A stretch of DNA of 64,000 bases, taken from Hepsetus odoe. Lineage: Eukaryota > Chordata > Actinopteri > Characiformes > Hepsetidae. The stretch covers positions 25,553,981-25,617,980 of the forward strand of contig CM029377.1 in the NCBI GenBank assembly GCA_017165825.1. Reading direction: 5' to 3'. A program made the translations under genes and the position numbers. This document shows, piece by piece, positions 51,791 to 64,000 of the stretch. Below the pieces are notes generated by a model that saw only the letters and a program-made list of their open reading frames with translations, was not told the DNA's origin and did not search any database. Each line of letters opens with the position of its first letter. The stretch's first letter is position 1.

Positions 51791-52068
51791 TCTTCTTCTT
51801 CTGCTTTCTGCAGCTCCTGTTTAGGGGTCACCACAGCAGTGGTGAAAAAGAAAAAAGCCCGGGGAGCAGTGACGGGGACGGCACCTTGCTAAAGGGTACC
51901 TCAGGGCAACCTATCGGGAAGGGGTTTGAACCCCTGATCCTCCGATCATGCGGCTAACGCCCTAACCACTAGGCCACCGCTGCCCCAATCCACTGTTTCC
52001 ATTTGTTCCTGTCCTCTGCATCTTCCTCTTTCTCTCAGGCCACTGGCATGTCCCCTCTCACCACATAT
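51791..52068 (-). mobile_element. LINE 3' end remnant, antisense, split by SINE
   Basis: The + strand text CAGCTCCTGTTTAGGGGTCACC (51,810 on) is the reverse of the LINE 3' end seen near 6,310. The text from 51,988 (CACTGTTTCCATTTGTTCCTGTCC, CTCTCACCACAT) is the reverse of its coding tail. A SINE-1 separates them. Confidence 0.75.
51843..51986 (-). mobile_element. SINE-1 head, antisense, inside LINE
   Basis: GGGGAGCAGTGACGGGGACGG, AAGGGGTTTGAACCCC, TAGGCCACCGCTGCCCC. The tail after the GGAGCAG block is missing, replaced by an A-rich run. Confidence 0.82.
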
Positions 52069-52069
52069 A

Positions 52070-52620
52070 CAGCACTGTGCAAACGTTTTAGGCAGGTGTG
52101 AGAAAATGCTGTAAACAAAGAACGCTTTCAGAAATGGAAGTGTTCATCATTTATTTTCATCAATCAACAAAACGCAGTGAATGAACAAAAGAGAATCTAA
52201 ATCAAATCAATATTTGGTGTGACCACCCTTTGCCTTCAAAACAGCATCAGTTCTTCTAGGTACACTTGCACACAGTTTTTGAAGGAACTCGGCTGGCAGG
52301 TTGTTCCAAACATGACTGTGTTTCAACCTCCGTGTGACATTGATGATCACCAGTACCTGTTTGGTAAAACTGGTTGATCAGACACCGACTATAATCCTAC
52401 AGAATCCCTGACTTTGTGCAAGTGTACCTAGAAGAACTGATGCTGGTTTGAAGGCAAAAGGTAGTAACACCAAATATTGATTTGATTTAGATTTTTCTTT
52501 TGTTCGCTCACTTTGCATTTTGTAAATTGATAAAAATAAACAATCATTATTAATATTTCTGAAAGCTTTCTTTGTTTACAGCATTTTTTCACACCTGCCT
52601 AAAACTTTTGCACAGTACTG
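52070..52620. mobile_element. Tc1-derived MITE, 551 bp, complete
   Basis: Inverted repeats of about 210 bp (52,070-52,281 and 52,410-52,620) start CAGCACTGTGCAAACG and end CTTTTGCACAGTACTG. TA lies at 52,068-52,069 and 52,621-52,622, a perfect TA duplication. The centre has no transposase. The ends match the Tc1 at 40,990-42,636, so this is an internally deleted non-autonomous derivative. Confidence 0.92.
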
Positions 52621-52686
52621 TATAAACCTTCTCTTTGGTCTTTCTCCTCTTGCCTCGTTCAAACATGTTTGGCATAAGAGAATATA

Positions 52687-52689
<3 letters not shown>

Positions 52690-52732
<43 letters not shown>
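52690..52732. repeat. (ATT)n trinucleotide repeat
   Basis: Uninterrupted TAT/ATT run. Confidence 0.95.
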
Positions 52733-52734
<2 letters not shown>

Positions 52735-54350
52735 TTAAGTTTCCACTTATGGTGCTTTCCTTTGCTTGGAATTCAGTATGAGTTCTTTAGCAGCCAGAAT
52801 TATTAGCAGTAGTGGTGATAGGAACCAGGCAGGTTTAATGTCTCTAAAAGCTCCCTTGTATAAAGTAATTACATCAGAGGGTTCCAAATATGCTACTAAG
52901 ATGTTGTTTTAAATTACTTTTGAAAGGGTTCGCCATCAATATCGCACATTAATATTTAGAAAACCCCTGGGTTCTATTGCAAAGAAATCTTAACTATGAA
53001 GCACTTCACGTTAAACTAGTCTGAATTACTGTTGAATGTTAGAGACTGAAATATGCAGAGGATTTGAAAAATCTGTGGAATTCACTTTTAAAGAGCACAG
53101 ACCAACTAGATGATTTATTACAAAGAGACCTTTATTAGGCTAGAAAAATTAGGATCTTATCAACAATATAAAAAAATATATATATCGTGTTGCTTACTGT
53201 ACATTGTGAACATATCTTAAGATATCATTCTTATTCTGCATTTTTATTAACAATAATAATAAGTGTCAGCCTTGCTGCATTTTCAGATATTTTATTTTTA
53301 AATGAATGCTTTGGCATGGTATAAGCTGTTTGGCTTTTTCAGTCAGGGGAGATGTCAGAGCTAAGCAGAGAGAATAGCTGAAGCTGAAAAGGCTTAGAAA
53401 TAGAAGGTGACAGTAGGCAGCGTGTCTGGTCCATGTAAACGAAGTGTTCATGCAACATTTATCGAAGCTTGACTACAAGGCCACCCAATCCACCCCCACT
53501 TCCCTCCACCTCACTCTGTGAAAAGAGCCTTTTGTGCTGGCCTGCTGATGTTTTTAAATGTCGTAGCGCAAGAACAAGTCTAACCCAGCAATAACGGCTT
53601 TCACCAGAGGGCAGGCAGGAGAGAGCGGTAAGCTCATGTCACAGTGTCCTGAAAAGGGAGAGAGAAAGGGAGGGCTAGAGAGAGAGAGAGCAGTCAGAAC
53701 GATTATAGCGATGATGCAGCACAGCTGATGAAGATGAACACAGACACAGCAGCTCCTGCTCTCAGTGTGTTCTGCTTGCCGCCACTCTTTTTTGCAAAAG
53801 CTGCCCTAATGCTCCCTGACGCTTACCGCTTTAAAGACATGGTATGTGGCGGGTGTGTGTCCCTGCCTCTCTTGAACTCTACCTTGCTCTTTTGTTTTGT
53901 GATGACTGTGATATGGCATACTGTCAGCACTGCAATAATTCTGTTAAAGATGCAAGAGCTATAAGAGCAGAGCACCCTCCATAATTTTTGGCATCCTTAG
54001 TAAAGGTGAAGGAGGGGGAGTGGCTTTTAAACGAATTATTTTTTGGTGTTTCTCCAGTTCGACCGCGGAACCTCTCAGTGATTTTAGTGCCTATGTTTGT
54101 GGTTTTACTTGCTGATGCCTTTTTCTTGTAGAACATTTTGCACTTGCTCTCCTGCTCATTGTAGAAATCTACTCTTTCTCTTCCAGGCAGATTCACTAAT
54201 TGATACCTGTTGAGGAGAGGGAGATTATTTGACATACTTTTACATATTGTTTTTACATACTCTCTATAAACATAGCTCTGTGGGGATGCTTCTCACATGA
54301 CTGGAATTTAACCTCAGTGATGCACTGTCAGTGCCTTTAATTTAAAAATA

Positions 54351-54566
54351 AAAGTGGAAGTGACCATGTGTCTTTGTGAAACACAACACCGCACACAGTT
54401 AACCACAATGACGTTCAACCTCTGCTTTTCACCCATATTCACACTGTGCAACAGGGGGCGGCTATTTAAAGCAACCGAGGAGCAGTAATGGATGGTACTT
54501 AGCTCAAGGGTACCCCAGGATAACCTACTAGTCTGGGATTCGAACCCATGACCTTCCAATCCACCA
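54351..54566 (-). mobile_element. SINE-1 copy, tail A, antisense, head truncated
   Basis: AAAGTGGAAGTGACC to GGGATTCGAACCCATGACCTTCC. The A-box end is missing. Confidence 0.83.
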
Positions 54567-55519
54567 TTTTCACTGCAGTACCCTTTCCTGAGTGTAAGAG
54601 TTCAATTTTATTTTTCTGAAAAGTTGAGTTTATTAAAAGGTACACATTTGCTGCTTTCCTTGGGGAACATCTGCAAATGTACCGAATTGGAGCACAAGGA
54701 CCATGTTGTACATTTACACCGTTTGGACATTGATGAACCAAATATTTACTGAACGGTACCTTTATTTTTCCTGAACGATTATGTATCGTTTGATCTGTAA
54801 AGATCATCAACTTTTGTCTCTTTTGACTAGGCTTTGAGAGGTTTCTTATTCTTACATTTCTACGAATTTGTGGGATTTGCAGTTATTATCGTGGGTATTC
54901 ATCACTTTAGTTTGCAAGGAGTTTGGATTTTTCCTATTTTAGGTCTAAATTGTAGCTGATAAAAGAAGACCTCTTTTTCCCTCACCCTTCGCCATTGGAG
55001 TAAATACTTCTGGAGGGCGCACAGTGCATTATATATTTGAAATGGCTCTCATCCATCTTTTCATATCATGCACATGATAAATGCCACATGAAAAATTGTA
55101 ACTTGGGACCACCACAATGAGGTATGTGAGCACAGTTCTGTTTGCTTTGGCAATATTAACGCTGACATCTGTTCTTCGAGGGGTGAATGCTTTTGAACAG
55201 ATCTGAACAGATTATGTATTCTCTTTTGCAAAGACACTTTCATTATACCTGGACAATTTTATAGTTTATGCTTGTGGAGTAGAAAGAGATTGCCAGGGGA
55301 CATCCACTTGGCTTGATTTAAAGGGGATGTACCAAAAATCTAGAACTCTAATTGAACAATGATGTGTGCTTGCATGGTTGTCTAAACTTTGAAATGTTTT
55401 AATGACCCTTCTTAATATTTCATTAGAAAACCCTGTTTACTTGCTAAGCTTTCATGGGTGAGTAGGTGAGCCCGTTTATTTTTGATGTCAAAATAGCTTC
55501 ACATAAACTGTAGAGCGAA

Positions 55520-55742
55520 TGACTGTCTGTCATTGTGAATAAACAGCACAGAACAGTGAACATCAAGTATTCTTTGTATGTAATCCACACACACGCATGC
55601 AGCAGTGAACAGCCATATATAGCACCTGAGGATGAGTGATGGGGAGGGTACTTTGCTCAAGGGCACTTCAGGGTAACCAACTTTTTTTCTGGGGATTCAA
55701 ACCCTGGGCTTAGTCTCTAACCAATAGGCCACCACTATCCCG
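55520..55742 (-). mobile_element. SINE-1 copy, tail A, antisense
   Basis: GACTGTCTGTCATTGTGAA, CACGCATGCAGCAG, ACTTTGCTCAAGGGCAC, GGGATTCAAACCC, TAGGCCACCACTATCCC. Confidence 0.83.
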
Positions 55743-55803
55743 GGGTAGTACAGGATAAATTGTTGGAAAATACATTGTTATCCTGTTAACTTTGCCTATT
55801 ATT

Positions 55804-56010
55804 GGGTTGCGGTGGTCTAGTGGTAGGGTAATGGTCTATGGACCTATGGCTAAAGAGGTCCCAGGATCGAATCCCACCTTCAGCACTACCACCACTGGGT
55901 CCCTGAGCAAGACCCTTAACCCTGAGTGTCTCCAGGGGGGCCTGTCCCTGTAATCAGGACATGGAAGTCGCTCTGAATAAGAGCGTCTGCTAAATGCCGC
56001 AAATGTAAAT
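55804..56010 (+). mobile_element. SINE-2 copy, full length
   Basis: GGGTTGCGGTGGTCTAGTGGTAGGG head, B-box-like GGATCGAATCC, CCACCACTGGGTCCCTGAGCAAGACCC block, and tail GTCGCTCTGAATAAGAGCGTCTGCTAAATGCCG. Confidence 0.9.
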
Positions 56011-58266
56011 GCATAATTATCTTGAAAACATTCCTACAGCCAGTTATATAGAATAGGAATTTTTTGTTTGTTTTTAAATAGTATTTTTTCCTCAACCTCA
56101 GGAATATTTCTGTGGAATTTTCAAAATATGTAGTCTTATAAAGTTCTCAAAATGTTGCCTCATTTCTGTCAGTTGATTTATACTTGTATGAGCATGCTTA
56201 AAATGCCCAGTTCATGATGTTCCTGGAAAACATCTTTTTGTGGGATAGTTTTTCTTTTTTCCAGTTCTTTCACTTATTTCCAGTCATGCCCAGTTTCTCC
56301 CCCTAGCTTCTCCTCCAGTGCCCTACAAGAAGGCCACCCTACGATGGCTGGGGCATCGTTTAAAGAGGAGCGCCACTCAGGAGCTCTTTCCACATTTTTC
56401 TAAGGGTAAATCAGTGTTGGCCCAAAATGTAATATTCTAGTAATGTTGCTCTGTGAACGCATATTGAATTGTTTCCTTCTGTCATGAACATTCAGTAGAC
56501 ATTCAAAGATTAATTTAATGTAAGAAAATATAGTAAAAATGAAGTAAAAATTCACAATTGAAACACTCAAGAAAAAAAGTAAATATTCTAAAAATAAAAG
56601 TATCACTTAATCTGCCACGCTATACAAACTGAAAAATTCAGTTGATGAATATGTCTAGGTATAATTTCTGTATGCTCCCAGACTCAAGTAGTAATTTCAC
56701 TGTTTTATGTCCCAGAGAGGCCTTATGCAAATGTGCTTGGCCTGTCACAGTATGTCTTGTTATGTTAATTAAGTCAAAGCCTGGCCACATATTAACTGCC
56801 ACTCCATGCACAGTAGAGAGCTATTTACTGCGAGCAACATCAAATACGTCTCCTCAAATGGGTCACCAGGGACCAATGAGGGAATGAGATTTTCCAAAGT
56901 GGCGAACGATTGCTCTGTGTTCCCTCCCATTCCATCTTTTTGCACACGGGGAAAACAATTTGCTGCCATAACGTAGCGTATGTTTGAAATCCTCCGAGGT
57001 TTTATAGATGCTTATGGAAAGCAAAGATGTTCTCTTTATTTAAACACATGTTTCTGATTCTTTTTTTTGATTCTTATTTTCCTCTTGTGCCGCACAGTTC
57101 TGACCTCTTCTCTGCTTGAGATTGAGGCTGTGTCCCATTCACACCGTCTGGTAAAATGGCCTCACTCTGCGACTCTGCTTATCTCTGGTGTGTGATTATA
57201 TCTCTGCTAGCAATATTGTACAGCATTGGTGGACGCTTGCACCACTTTTTTCCCTTCGATCTTCAATCTTCAATTCTAATCAATATTTCAATGGGTCATT
57301 CTCATCTAAAATAAGTTGGTCTGGATGTGCTAAAGCTAGAAGCAGTGCTCTACCCCATCCTATAGAAAAAAAGAACCACCATTGGCCAGCCCCTAACCAG
57401 TCACTTTTGTGTAGTGGACAGTGTCTAAAGTTACTGCTCAATGTATTTCTTCTTGGCACAGCTTGTAGGTGAGCAAATAGGGACTATAATTCATCTTTTT
57501 CTTTGCACAGGTTGTGTTAGCCGTAATGTTTTTATTAGAGGACTGATAACTGTAACTAGAGGACTGACCTTACTTAGCAAACTTAAAACCTCACAAACAT
57601 TGCTTACGTGTTCACAACACATACTAACATACCAGCTCATGCTTGCCTGATAATAACTTGTCAACAGTGATGCTATATGGGTCCTATATGGGGCTGAATT
57701 GTGCAGCAACAGATGGGCCACAGTCAGTAAGTGTAAACCAAGTGCAGTACATTTTCTAATGTCTGCCCTGAAAGAAACCAAAAATGCACTTAATCAATTA
57801 ATGTATCTATTTATTTGTATTTATTAAAGGATCTACATGGATCTATATGATGTGATATGATTTAATGTATTTTTTTTAATACCTTTTTTAATGTTAAATG
57901 TTTAATGTTTTACATTTGTTAATGTAACATTAAAAAGAAATGTAACAAATACTAATATTACTTTTTTGCAGTACATAATTAATTCGAATAATTCTATTTG
58001 ATTATTCTGAAAAGGATTTAGTTAAATTAAATTAACAAGTGCATGCCACTCTGTAATTGAGAGTGGCCCAAGAACCTTACCTCAAAGCTATTATGCCATT
58101 TTGCAATGTTTAAACATTTAAGGTCACTATGGTGCATTCATGTGTTGTCACCACAGGATGGATGTGCAAGTCGACTACCACAAAGTGAAGGTTATTGGTT
58201 ATTATATATAACATTAATATAAAACCATAATAGAAAAAAAAAATTCAGCTGTATTGTTTTAGTCTT

Positions 58267-58506
58267 GGGCAGCGGTGTCCAAGTGATTAGGGATTAGACT
58301 CTAGATCGGAAGGTCATGTGTTTGAACCTACTAGGTTGTCCTGAGGTACCCTTGAGCAAAGTACTGTCCCCATCACTGCTCTCCGGGTGCTGGATTTGAC
58401 TCGATCTGCTGTGTGAATGTGTGAAAAGCAGATTGTGTGTTGCATTTGGTTGTGGTTCAATATTTCCTGCGCACAATGACAAATAGTCACTTTCACTTCA
58501 CTTTTC
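58267..58506 (+). mobile_element. SINE-1 copy, tail A
   Basis: GGGCAGCGGTGTCCAAGTG head, GAGGTACCCTTGAGCAAAG, end AATAGTCACTTTCACTTC. Confidence 0.87.
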
Positions 58507-58684
58507 ATGAGTTTGCCAGACTGCGCTGGTGCTGGTAATGCGAAAGTCTATAGCAAGGTGCAGGCCTTCACAAAATACTAAAGCTCTCTTTCTTCACATT
58601 AAACATATATATTTTTACTATCCCAAAGAAAATGTCTTTATAGCTATTCGAAACTTTCCTCTGCTGTATCTTTTCACTGTTTTG

Positions 58685-58862
58685 GGGGCTGGTGGTGGTC
58701 CAGTGGAAGGTTATGGACAAAGAGATGAATTCCACCTACAACACTACCACCACTGGGTTCCTGAGTAAAACCCTTTTTCCCAACTTGCTTCAGGGGGACG
58801 GTCCCTTTAATCAGGAATTGGAAGTCTCTCTAGATAAGAGTGTTTGCTAAATGCTGTAAATG
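58685..58862 (+). mobile_element. SINE-2 copy, diverged
   Basis: GGGGCTGGTGGTGGTCCAGTGG head, CACTACCACCACTGGGTTCCTGAG block, GGAAGTCTCTCTAGATAAGAG tail. About 30 bp of the head are deleted. Confidence 0.83.
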
Positions 58863-58952
58863 TTGCACTTTGTTTTTTCTTACATGGATCTAATAGACCG
58901 TGGCACCTGAAAAGTAAGATCATAAAATCAGGGAGTAAAAATGCATTGGTTT

Positions 58953-59183
58953 AGGGAGTGGTCTAGTGGTTAGGGAGTTGGTCAAAGGATCGGAAGATTG
59001 TGGGTCACCAGCAGGTTGCCCTGAGGTACCCTTGAGCAAGGTACCGTCCCCATCACTGCTCCCCGGGCGCTTTCATAGCTGCCCCCTGCTGCACAGTGTT
59101 TGCATGCGTTAAATGCAGAGGTCCAATTTCGTTGTGGTTCGCTGTGCTGTGACCTCGCAATGACGAATAGTCACTTTCACTTT
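58953..59183 (+). mobile_element. SINE-1 copy, tail A
   Basis: GGGAGTGGTCTAGTGG head; the B-box region is partly deleted (GTGGGTCACCAGCAGG). The tail is well kept, with CGCAATGACGAATAGTCACTTTC. Confidence 0.87.
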
Positions 59184-60080
59184 AAAAGACAAAGAAAAGG
59201 TGGGGCTGTTAAAAACCTATATTTTGAAAATTACATTTGAAATCAACATGAGAGCTGCTGGGACCTGCTGGGTTTGGACAAATTTAACCATTTCTAACAG
59301 CACAGTCTTTTGTGTTTTTTTTTTAAATTTTTTATTTTTCATTTAATTTCATTCAGGCTCATTTGTTGATTTGAGAAAGAGGTGTAATTTGTTCTTTGGC
59401 ACTTGGCAATGCTCTGACACCCACAGAACTGTGACACCATAGTGCTTATAAGCCTGCAAATTACATTGTAGAAAAACAGCTGGTATAAATGGACTATTCT
59501 TCTTTTTCTCTTTGAGGGACTGCATGTTTTTAATTGGAGCTGAATTTACTGTTGTGGAGCTTTGTTTATATGCAAGCGTAAAGGTCGGAGAAGAGTAGAA
59601 CATCTCCCCAAGTTTACTCAGTGATACTCAGTATGGAAAAAGCTGTAACCTTTTCCTTAATGATCTTTTTTATGTTTAGCTGAGGGCTGTCAAAGAAGAG
59701 GATTTTCAGAGATTCTTGCACCCTGGAGTTGCATCTAAGTTGTGCAGTATGATGTCAAGAGATTATCACAATTTTCCTTGCCAATCATAATTAGAGCGCA
59801 CAATTTCCACAGTCTAGCTGAGGCACCACCACTTTAATGATCCCTTTACTTTATTCTCCATTTTGATACATCACTATGAAGTCCCCAGCCATTAAACATT
59901 AGAGTGGGAAAAATATAATAGCTTGATGTTTCAAGTAATATTAACAATTAATAACTTATGAGAATTATCTGATTATTTGATGTTGGAATAAAGAAATAAA
60001 TGTATTCTTTGATTACTCTTATTACAATACACACGGTTAATAATATTATTATCTTATTTAATGCAATAAGGATAAATAAT

Positions 60081-60283
60081 GCACACACTGAGCCGCAATG
60101 AAATTTAACCTCTGCTTTGCACCCATATACACCACGCAGCAGGGGGCAGCTATTTAAAACTCCCAGGGAGCAGTGATGGGGACGGTACCTTGCCCCAGGG
60201 TAACTCAGGGAATCCTGCTTTCTGCCTGAATGTGCCTTCCAATCCTGGGGCCAACTCCATAAGCACTAGGCCACCGCTGTCCC
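60081..60283 (-). mobile_element. SINE-1 copy, tail A, antisense (first of a tandem pair)
   Basis: GCACACACTGAGCCGCAATG, CACGCAGCAGGGGGCAGC, AGTGATGGGGACGGTACC, TAGGCCACCGCTGTCCC. Confidence 0.86.
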
Positions 60284-60468
60284 ACAACCTCTGAATTGAA
60301 CCCATACACACAGTGCAGCAGGGGGAGCTATGTCCAGTGCCCGGGGAGCAGTGGCAGGGATGCTACCTTGCTCATGGGTCTCTCAGGGCAACCTACTAAT
60401 TATGGATTCGATACCATGATCTTCTGATCCTGGGGCCTAGTCCCTAACCACTAGGCCACTGCTGACAG
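60284..60468 (-). mobile_element. SINE-1 copy, antisense (second of a tandem pair)
   Basis: Starts inside the tail (ACAACCTCTGAATTGAACCC) directly after the previous head, and ends TAGGCCACTGCTGAC. Confidence 0.86.
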
Positions 60469-62954
60469 CCCACACAGACTGAAAAATAAATGAAAAATAT
60501 CCACAGTCAAAGGTTTGAGTGTCAGGCAGTCAAACACCTCTACTCATTAATTACTCTTACCGGAGAACTAGCAGGTGATTTGTGGCCAAATCACTTTCCC
60601 TGTTCTGGCAGCACAGCTGGAATCATCAAGGACTTTATTTAAGCTCCCTTTAGACAAAAATCTTGAAGTGAGTTTTTTTTTATTTTTTTTTTTTTTAGCA
60701 TCAGCCCTTTATGGACCTCTGTTTTTTAGATTTTGGAATCTGGTTTACCCCATGGTCTGATTGTTTGCCCCTGTCTGGACCCTTGCTTTTGGTTTTGAAC
60801 TTGGATTTATGCTGTTGGCACCAGAGTGTATATTAAACAACTGTTATTGTTGCTCTGTGTGGCTGCAATCAGCCTTTTCTTCTCCAGGCTCACATTAAGT
60901 GGCCAAGGCAGCATCATTGTCAGTAACTGTTTGCCATTCTTTTTTTGAATGTGCCATGAAACCATGTGAACCATGTGAAAATCACATTTTTCTATAAAGA
61001 TGTTTTAATCAGCAGAGGGGTTGATGTAGCTGCGGGTTTTCAGCAAAGCAACTGTAAAGATAATCAGTTGTTTGAAGACTGAGACCAACTGATTAGACAA
61101 GTGAAATCAGGTGAGGTCCTGCTTGTTTGAAATAAAAGTCTGCAGTAACACTGGCACTTTACAGATAAGACCTGTGTTTTTTAAAGGAATCTGTATAGCA
61201 CCAAAAAGGTTTCTTCTTTTAACTTAAATCTGCTATTGTTACCAGAACCCTTGGTAGAGAAAAAAAAAAGTAGCATATGCATTCAGTTTAAAAAGTTTCA
61301 ATATTTCAAATATGAGTTAATTTCCTCTTTGAGGAAAAGAAAACTTTTGAACACTTTCAAATGTCCGATCAGTCTGTAGAGTTTGTAGGTGCCTTGCTTG
61401 GTTTCACAGAGTAATCCAGCTTTCAGACAGGCCTAGATCTTTGAACTGCATCAAGGTTGTCTGTGACGATCTCACCTCACTGACCGACCAACAGCAAAGC
61501 CTCCATCAATCTTCTGCCTGCCAGCATTTCAGTGGAGTCCTCTTCCCGCACATTGTATTAACCAGTGTATAAAACACAGACATGAGACTCCATAAACAGT
61601 GAAACAGGAGAGAGTGAGAGGAAGCCTCGGGGGAATCCTCAGCCAGTGAAAATGGATCTCTCAACAGTGACAGGCAGACTAGATTACCCCAAAACGGAAT
61701 TTTAGATTTCCGCGCTTTCTAGCCCCTTTCGTCTACGGCTCATAGCTTTACATCATTTATTTTCGAGTCATTTGTATGCAGAGATTTCCTTACTATAGGC
61801 TTGACTTAAGTGGCTACACTTTATATTGACAATCATAAGCCATGTCGGATTGTAATGAGCTGTAATGAATTATATCCATTAATATGTGTGTTAATGGGAT
61901 TGATGCTTATATAATATCAGGTGTCTTGACAATAGAATATGCGACAAACTCACATGAAATCAAACATTTTTGCATCTTCCACATTTATGTCATGATTATA
62001 TCAAAGCTATTAGGCAGTGTTTAATAAAAGGGTTATTGTTTTACTTGAGAGAGTATTAAGACGGATCCTTTTCACCCTTATTGCCATTATTTTGTTCATT
62101 CTACTGTACACTATTCTTTGAGTCTCTCATTTACCAGCTATCATAAAAGCTTAGCTTTGTGCCTCCTTTTCTGCACTGTCAGTCAGATTAATGATTATGG
62201 GCCAAGGCTAATTACCAGCATGGTGTTGCTTAAGGACTGCACGCATAAATCTTGGTTATTTTTAAAGATTGTTAATAATAGGAAGGACTGCAGTTCACCT
62301 TGATAAATATATTGGCCTGGGTAACAACCCTTTCGGCACAAAATGTGCCTCTATGTGTGAGCTAAATTGTTCCAGTCTTTACCAAGTACGCTCACCCATT
62401 TGAGGTGATTAGAACATTGATTCTGGCAGCTTTATCACGGAGTGAACTTTTAGTTGTGTGCATTTTGTTGTTTCATTTTAAAACTAACCTGTTATAAAAG
62501 GATGCCTTTGAGGAACTCTGGACCTTGTGTTGCCATTCAGAGGGGAGAATCCACATTTATTTATTTATTTTTGTATTTATTTTTGATAAACAGTGACTAT
62601 TGAAGCTGTTTCAATTTGGGCCATGAATAGAAAATTGTAATATTAGTAAAATATAAATATTATGAAATAGTAAAAACATATAAACTAAATATTTAGGCTA
62701 AATAAATATAATAAAATACATATTCCTGCTAATTACCACAATCTTACTAATAGTATGGTATCAATAAGCTAATGTTAGTGCCCATGAATGTTTTTGCCCT
62801 TCCTGGTAAGGATAGGATTGACTTCTGTCATTTCTTACATATTTTTCTAGTTAATGTGAGGGCTTTCAGTCCTGCTTCTGTCAGACTTACCAATAAGAGA
62901 GCTTGTATGGCTGTATTTACTTAGATACCTTTATTTACCAAGTGAATAAGCCAA

Positions 62955-63060
62955 CAACAGAGGCAAAACCTCCTAAAACTGGAGGAAGACACCTTGGGAA
63001 GAACCAAGGCGCAAAAGGGAAACACCTCGTCTGGTTGAAACCAGATAATTAAAAAAGAAA
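62955..63060. repeat. Possible dispersed fish repeat, class unknown
   Basis: GGAGGAAGACACCTTGGGAAGAACC and AAAAGGGAAACACCTCGTC resemble a repeat I recall from other fish genomes. I cannot place the class or edges. Confidence 0.35.
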
Positions 63061-64000
63061 AGAAAGAGAAAATGCATTTTATAAATTCATTAATTTAGCA
63101 ATGAGTTCCAGTAAAGTATGAGTTCCTATAAATGAGGTCCATTAGAGTCTGTAATTGGAAGTTTGATTAGGTAGTAATGGTAGTTCTGTCGAGTCAGTGG
63201 AGCTTTGTTAATCTTAGTGGCAGCAGCTCATGCAGATGATCCAGAATGAAGCTAATATGGAGTTAAGGTGAGGAGTGGAATCTGATGATGGTCAGTTCGA
63301 TTGAGAAAACAGTCGACTCGGTGGACGGTGGACTAGCTGGTCTGGAGTTCAGGAAACCCTCACGGTAATTGATGGACTTGGCTGGGAGCCCTTTCCTTTC
63401 AGGAAATATATAAGCTGCCCACCGTACAGATAATGGACAGTCGTCCATCTCAAACAGAGATTCTATAAATCCAAAGCCTTCAAAGTTGGCTCTAGGTCTA
63501 TCCACCTACTCTTCCTACTTAATCTCACTCATCTGATCCTACACTCTGTCACCTCTACAGGTTATGAATGAATGATAGATTCCATTTATATCTTGAAATC
63601 TTGTTCTGACAATGACTACAAATATTCTCACAGAATCTCTTGCGAGACATTTCTCATTCATAAACAATTCTGGGATTCTGTTCTTCATTTCTGGCTGTTA
63701 AAGTGTAGTATGCACTATATTCAAGTGCTTCTATTTTGCACTGAGGCACCATTTCTTTTTGTTTCAGAAACATTGCTGTATAGCACTTGCTTTGAAACGG
63801 GTACTGTCAAAGCTGTATGCTACTGAAAGCATCTGCCAAATGAATAATTATAATGTAGATCAAACTGAGGACACAAGGACAAGCAGTTTTTGCACTGGTT
63901 CCAGAGAGAACCCATTTGCAGACTTTGTGGTTTGTAAGTGGAATTGGAAGATGTAATGAACATGTTGAGTGCAGAGTGAGAGGTTATAATCCATTGCATG

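Larger units (their letters stand above)
47353..64000 (+). other. eys intron (5' part, at least 16.6 kb)
   Basis: No further EGF-coding exon is visible on the + strand. It holds LINE, MITE and SINE copies. Nothing is recognised in 47,353-50,090, 50,530-51,790, 52,740-54,345, 54,570-55,515, 56,015-58,265, 59,185-60,080, 60,470-62,950 and 63,100-64,000, apart from simple A/T-rich runs. Confidence 0.8.

Noticed and set aside
56270..56405. Candidate exon (TCTCCCCCTAG acceptor, open stretch, GTAAAT)
   Set aside because: It has no EGF cysteines, is in the wrong context for eys, and has no other supporting signal.
61560..61700. TATAAAA followed by a short ATG frame near 61,568-61,690
   Set aside because: The frame is very short, with no known motif or splice support; likely chance.

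Overview
The window is vertebrate nuclear DNA, almost certainly from a teleost fish. It has small coding exons with canonical GT-AG introns, several Tc1-type transposons, tRNA-derived SINEs, LINE and retroviral remnants, and long CA/TA microsatellites. The repeat mix suggests an otophysan-like fish; that is an inference, and I cannot name the species. One short run of Ns (28,628-28,686) marks an assembly gap.

Only one host gene is supported: an internal part of eys (eyes shut homolog), on the + strand. Nine exons at 3,236, 3,908, 5,200, 7,089, 8,161, 16,978, 25,941, 44,053 and 47,093 join in phase into 1,401 coding bases (467 codons). They encode the tail of one EGF-like domain, eleven complete EGF-like domains and most of a twelfth. 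All cysteines are in place and there is no stop or frameshift, so the gene looks functional. The first and last exons of the gene, its signal peptide and its laminin-G region lie outside the window.

Layout: 1-3,235 is upstream intron with LINE and Tc1 remnants. 3,236-8,274 holds five closely spaced exons. 8,275-16,977 is an intron with microsatellites, a Tc1 remnant and five SINEs or SINE pieces. 17,176-25,940 contains a decayed endogenous retrovirus fragment on the - strand (integrase end, env, 3' LTR). 26,063-44,052 is an 18-kb intron that is a patchwork of SINEs, Tc1 elements, a MITE piece and an LTR remnant. 44,175-47,092 has two SINEs and a long AT repeat. 47,353-64,000 is the start of another large intron with LINE, MITE and SINE copies and no further exon that I can see.

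The repeats dominate. One tRNA-headed SINE family (called SINE-1 here) has about two dozen copies. Most share one 3' tail (tail A), while two copies carry the same head on a different tail (tail B), one of them with a perfect 12-bp target-site duplication. A second SINE family (SINE-2) has three copies plus a tail fragment. The Tc1 elements include one nearly full-length element with a doubled inverted-repeat structure, and another that is the likely parent of a 551-bp MITE. No operon, defence system, CRISPR array or other previously undescribed system is present. The points worth a second look are nested insertions, SINE tail exchange, and the eys domain and intron layout.
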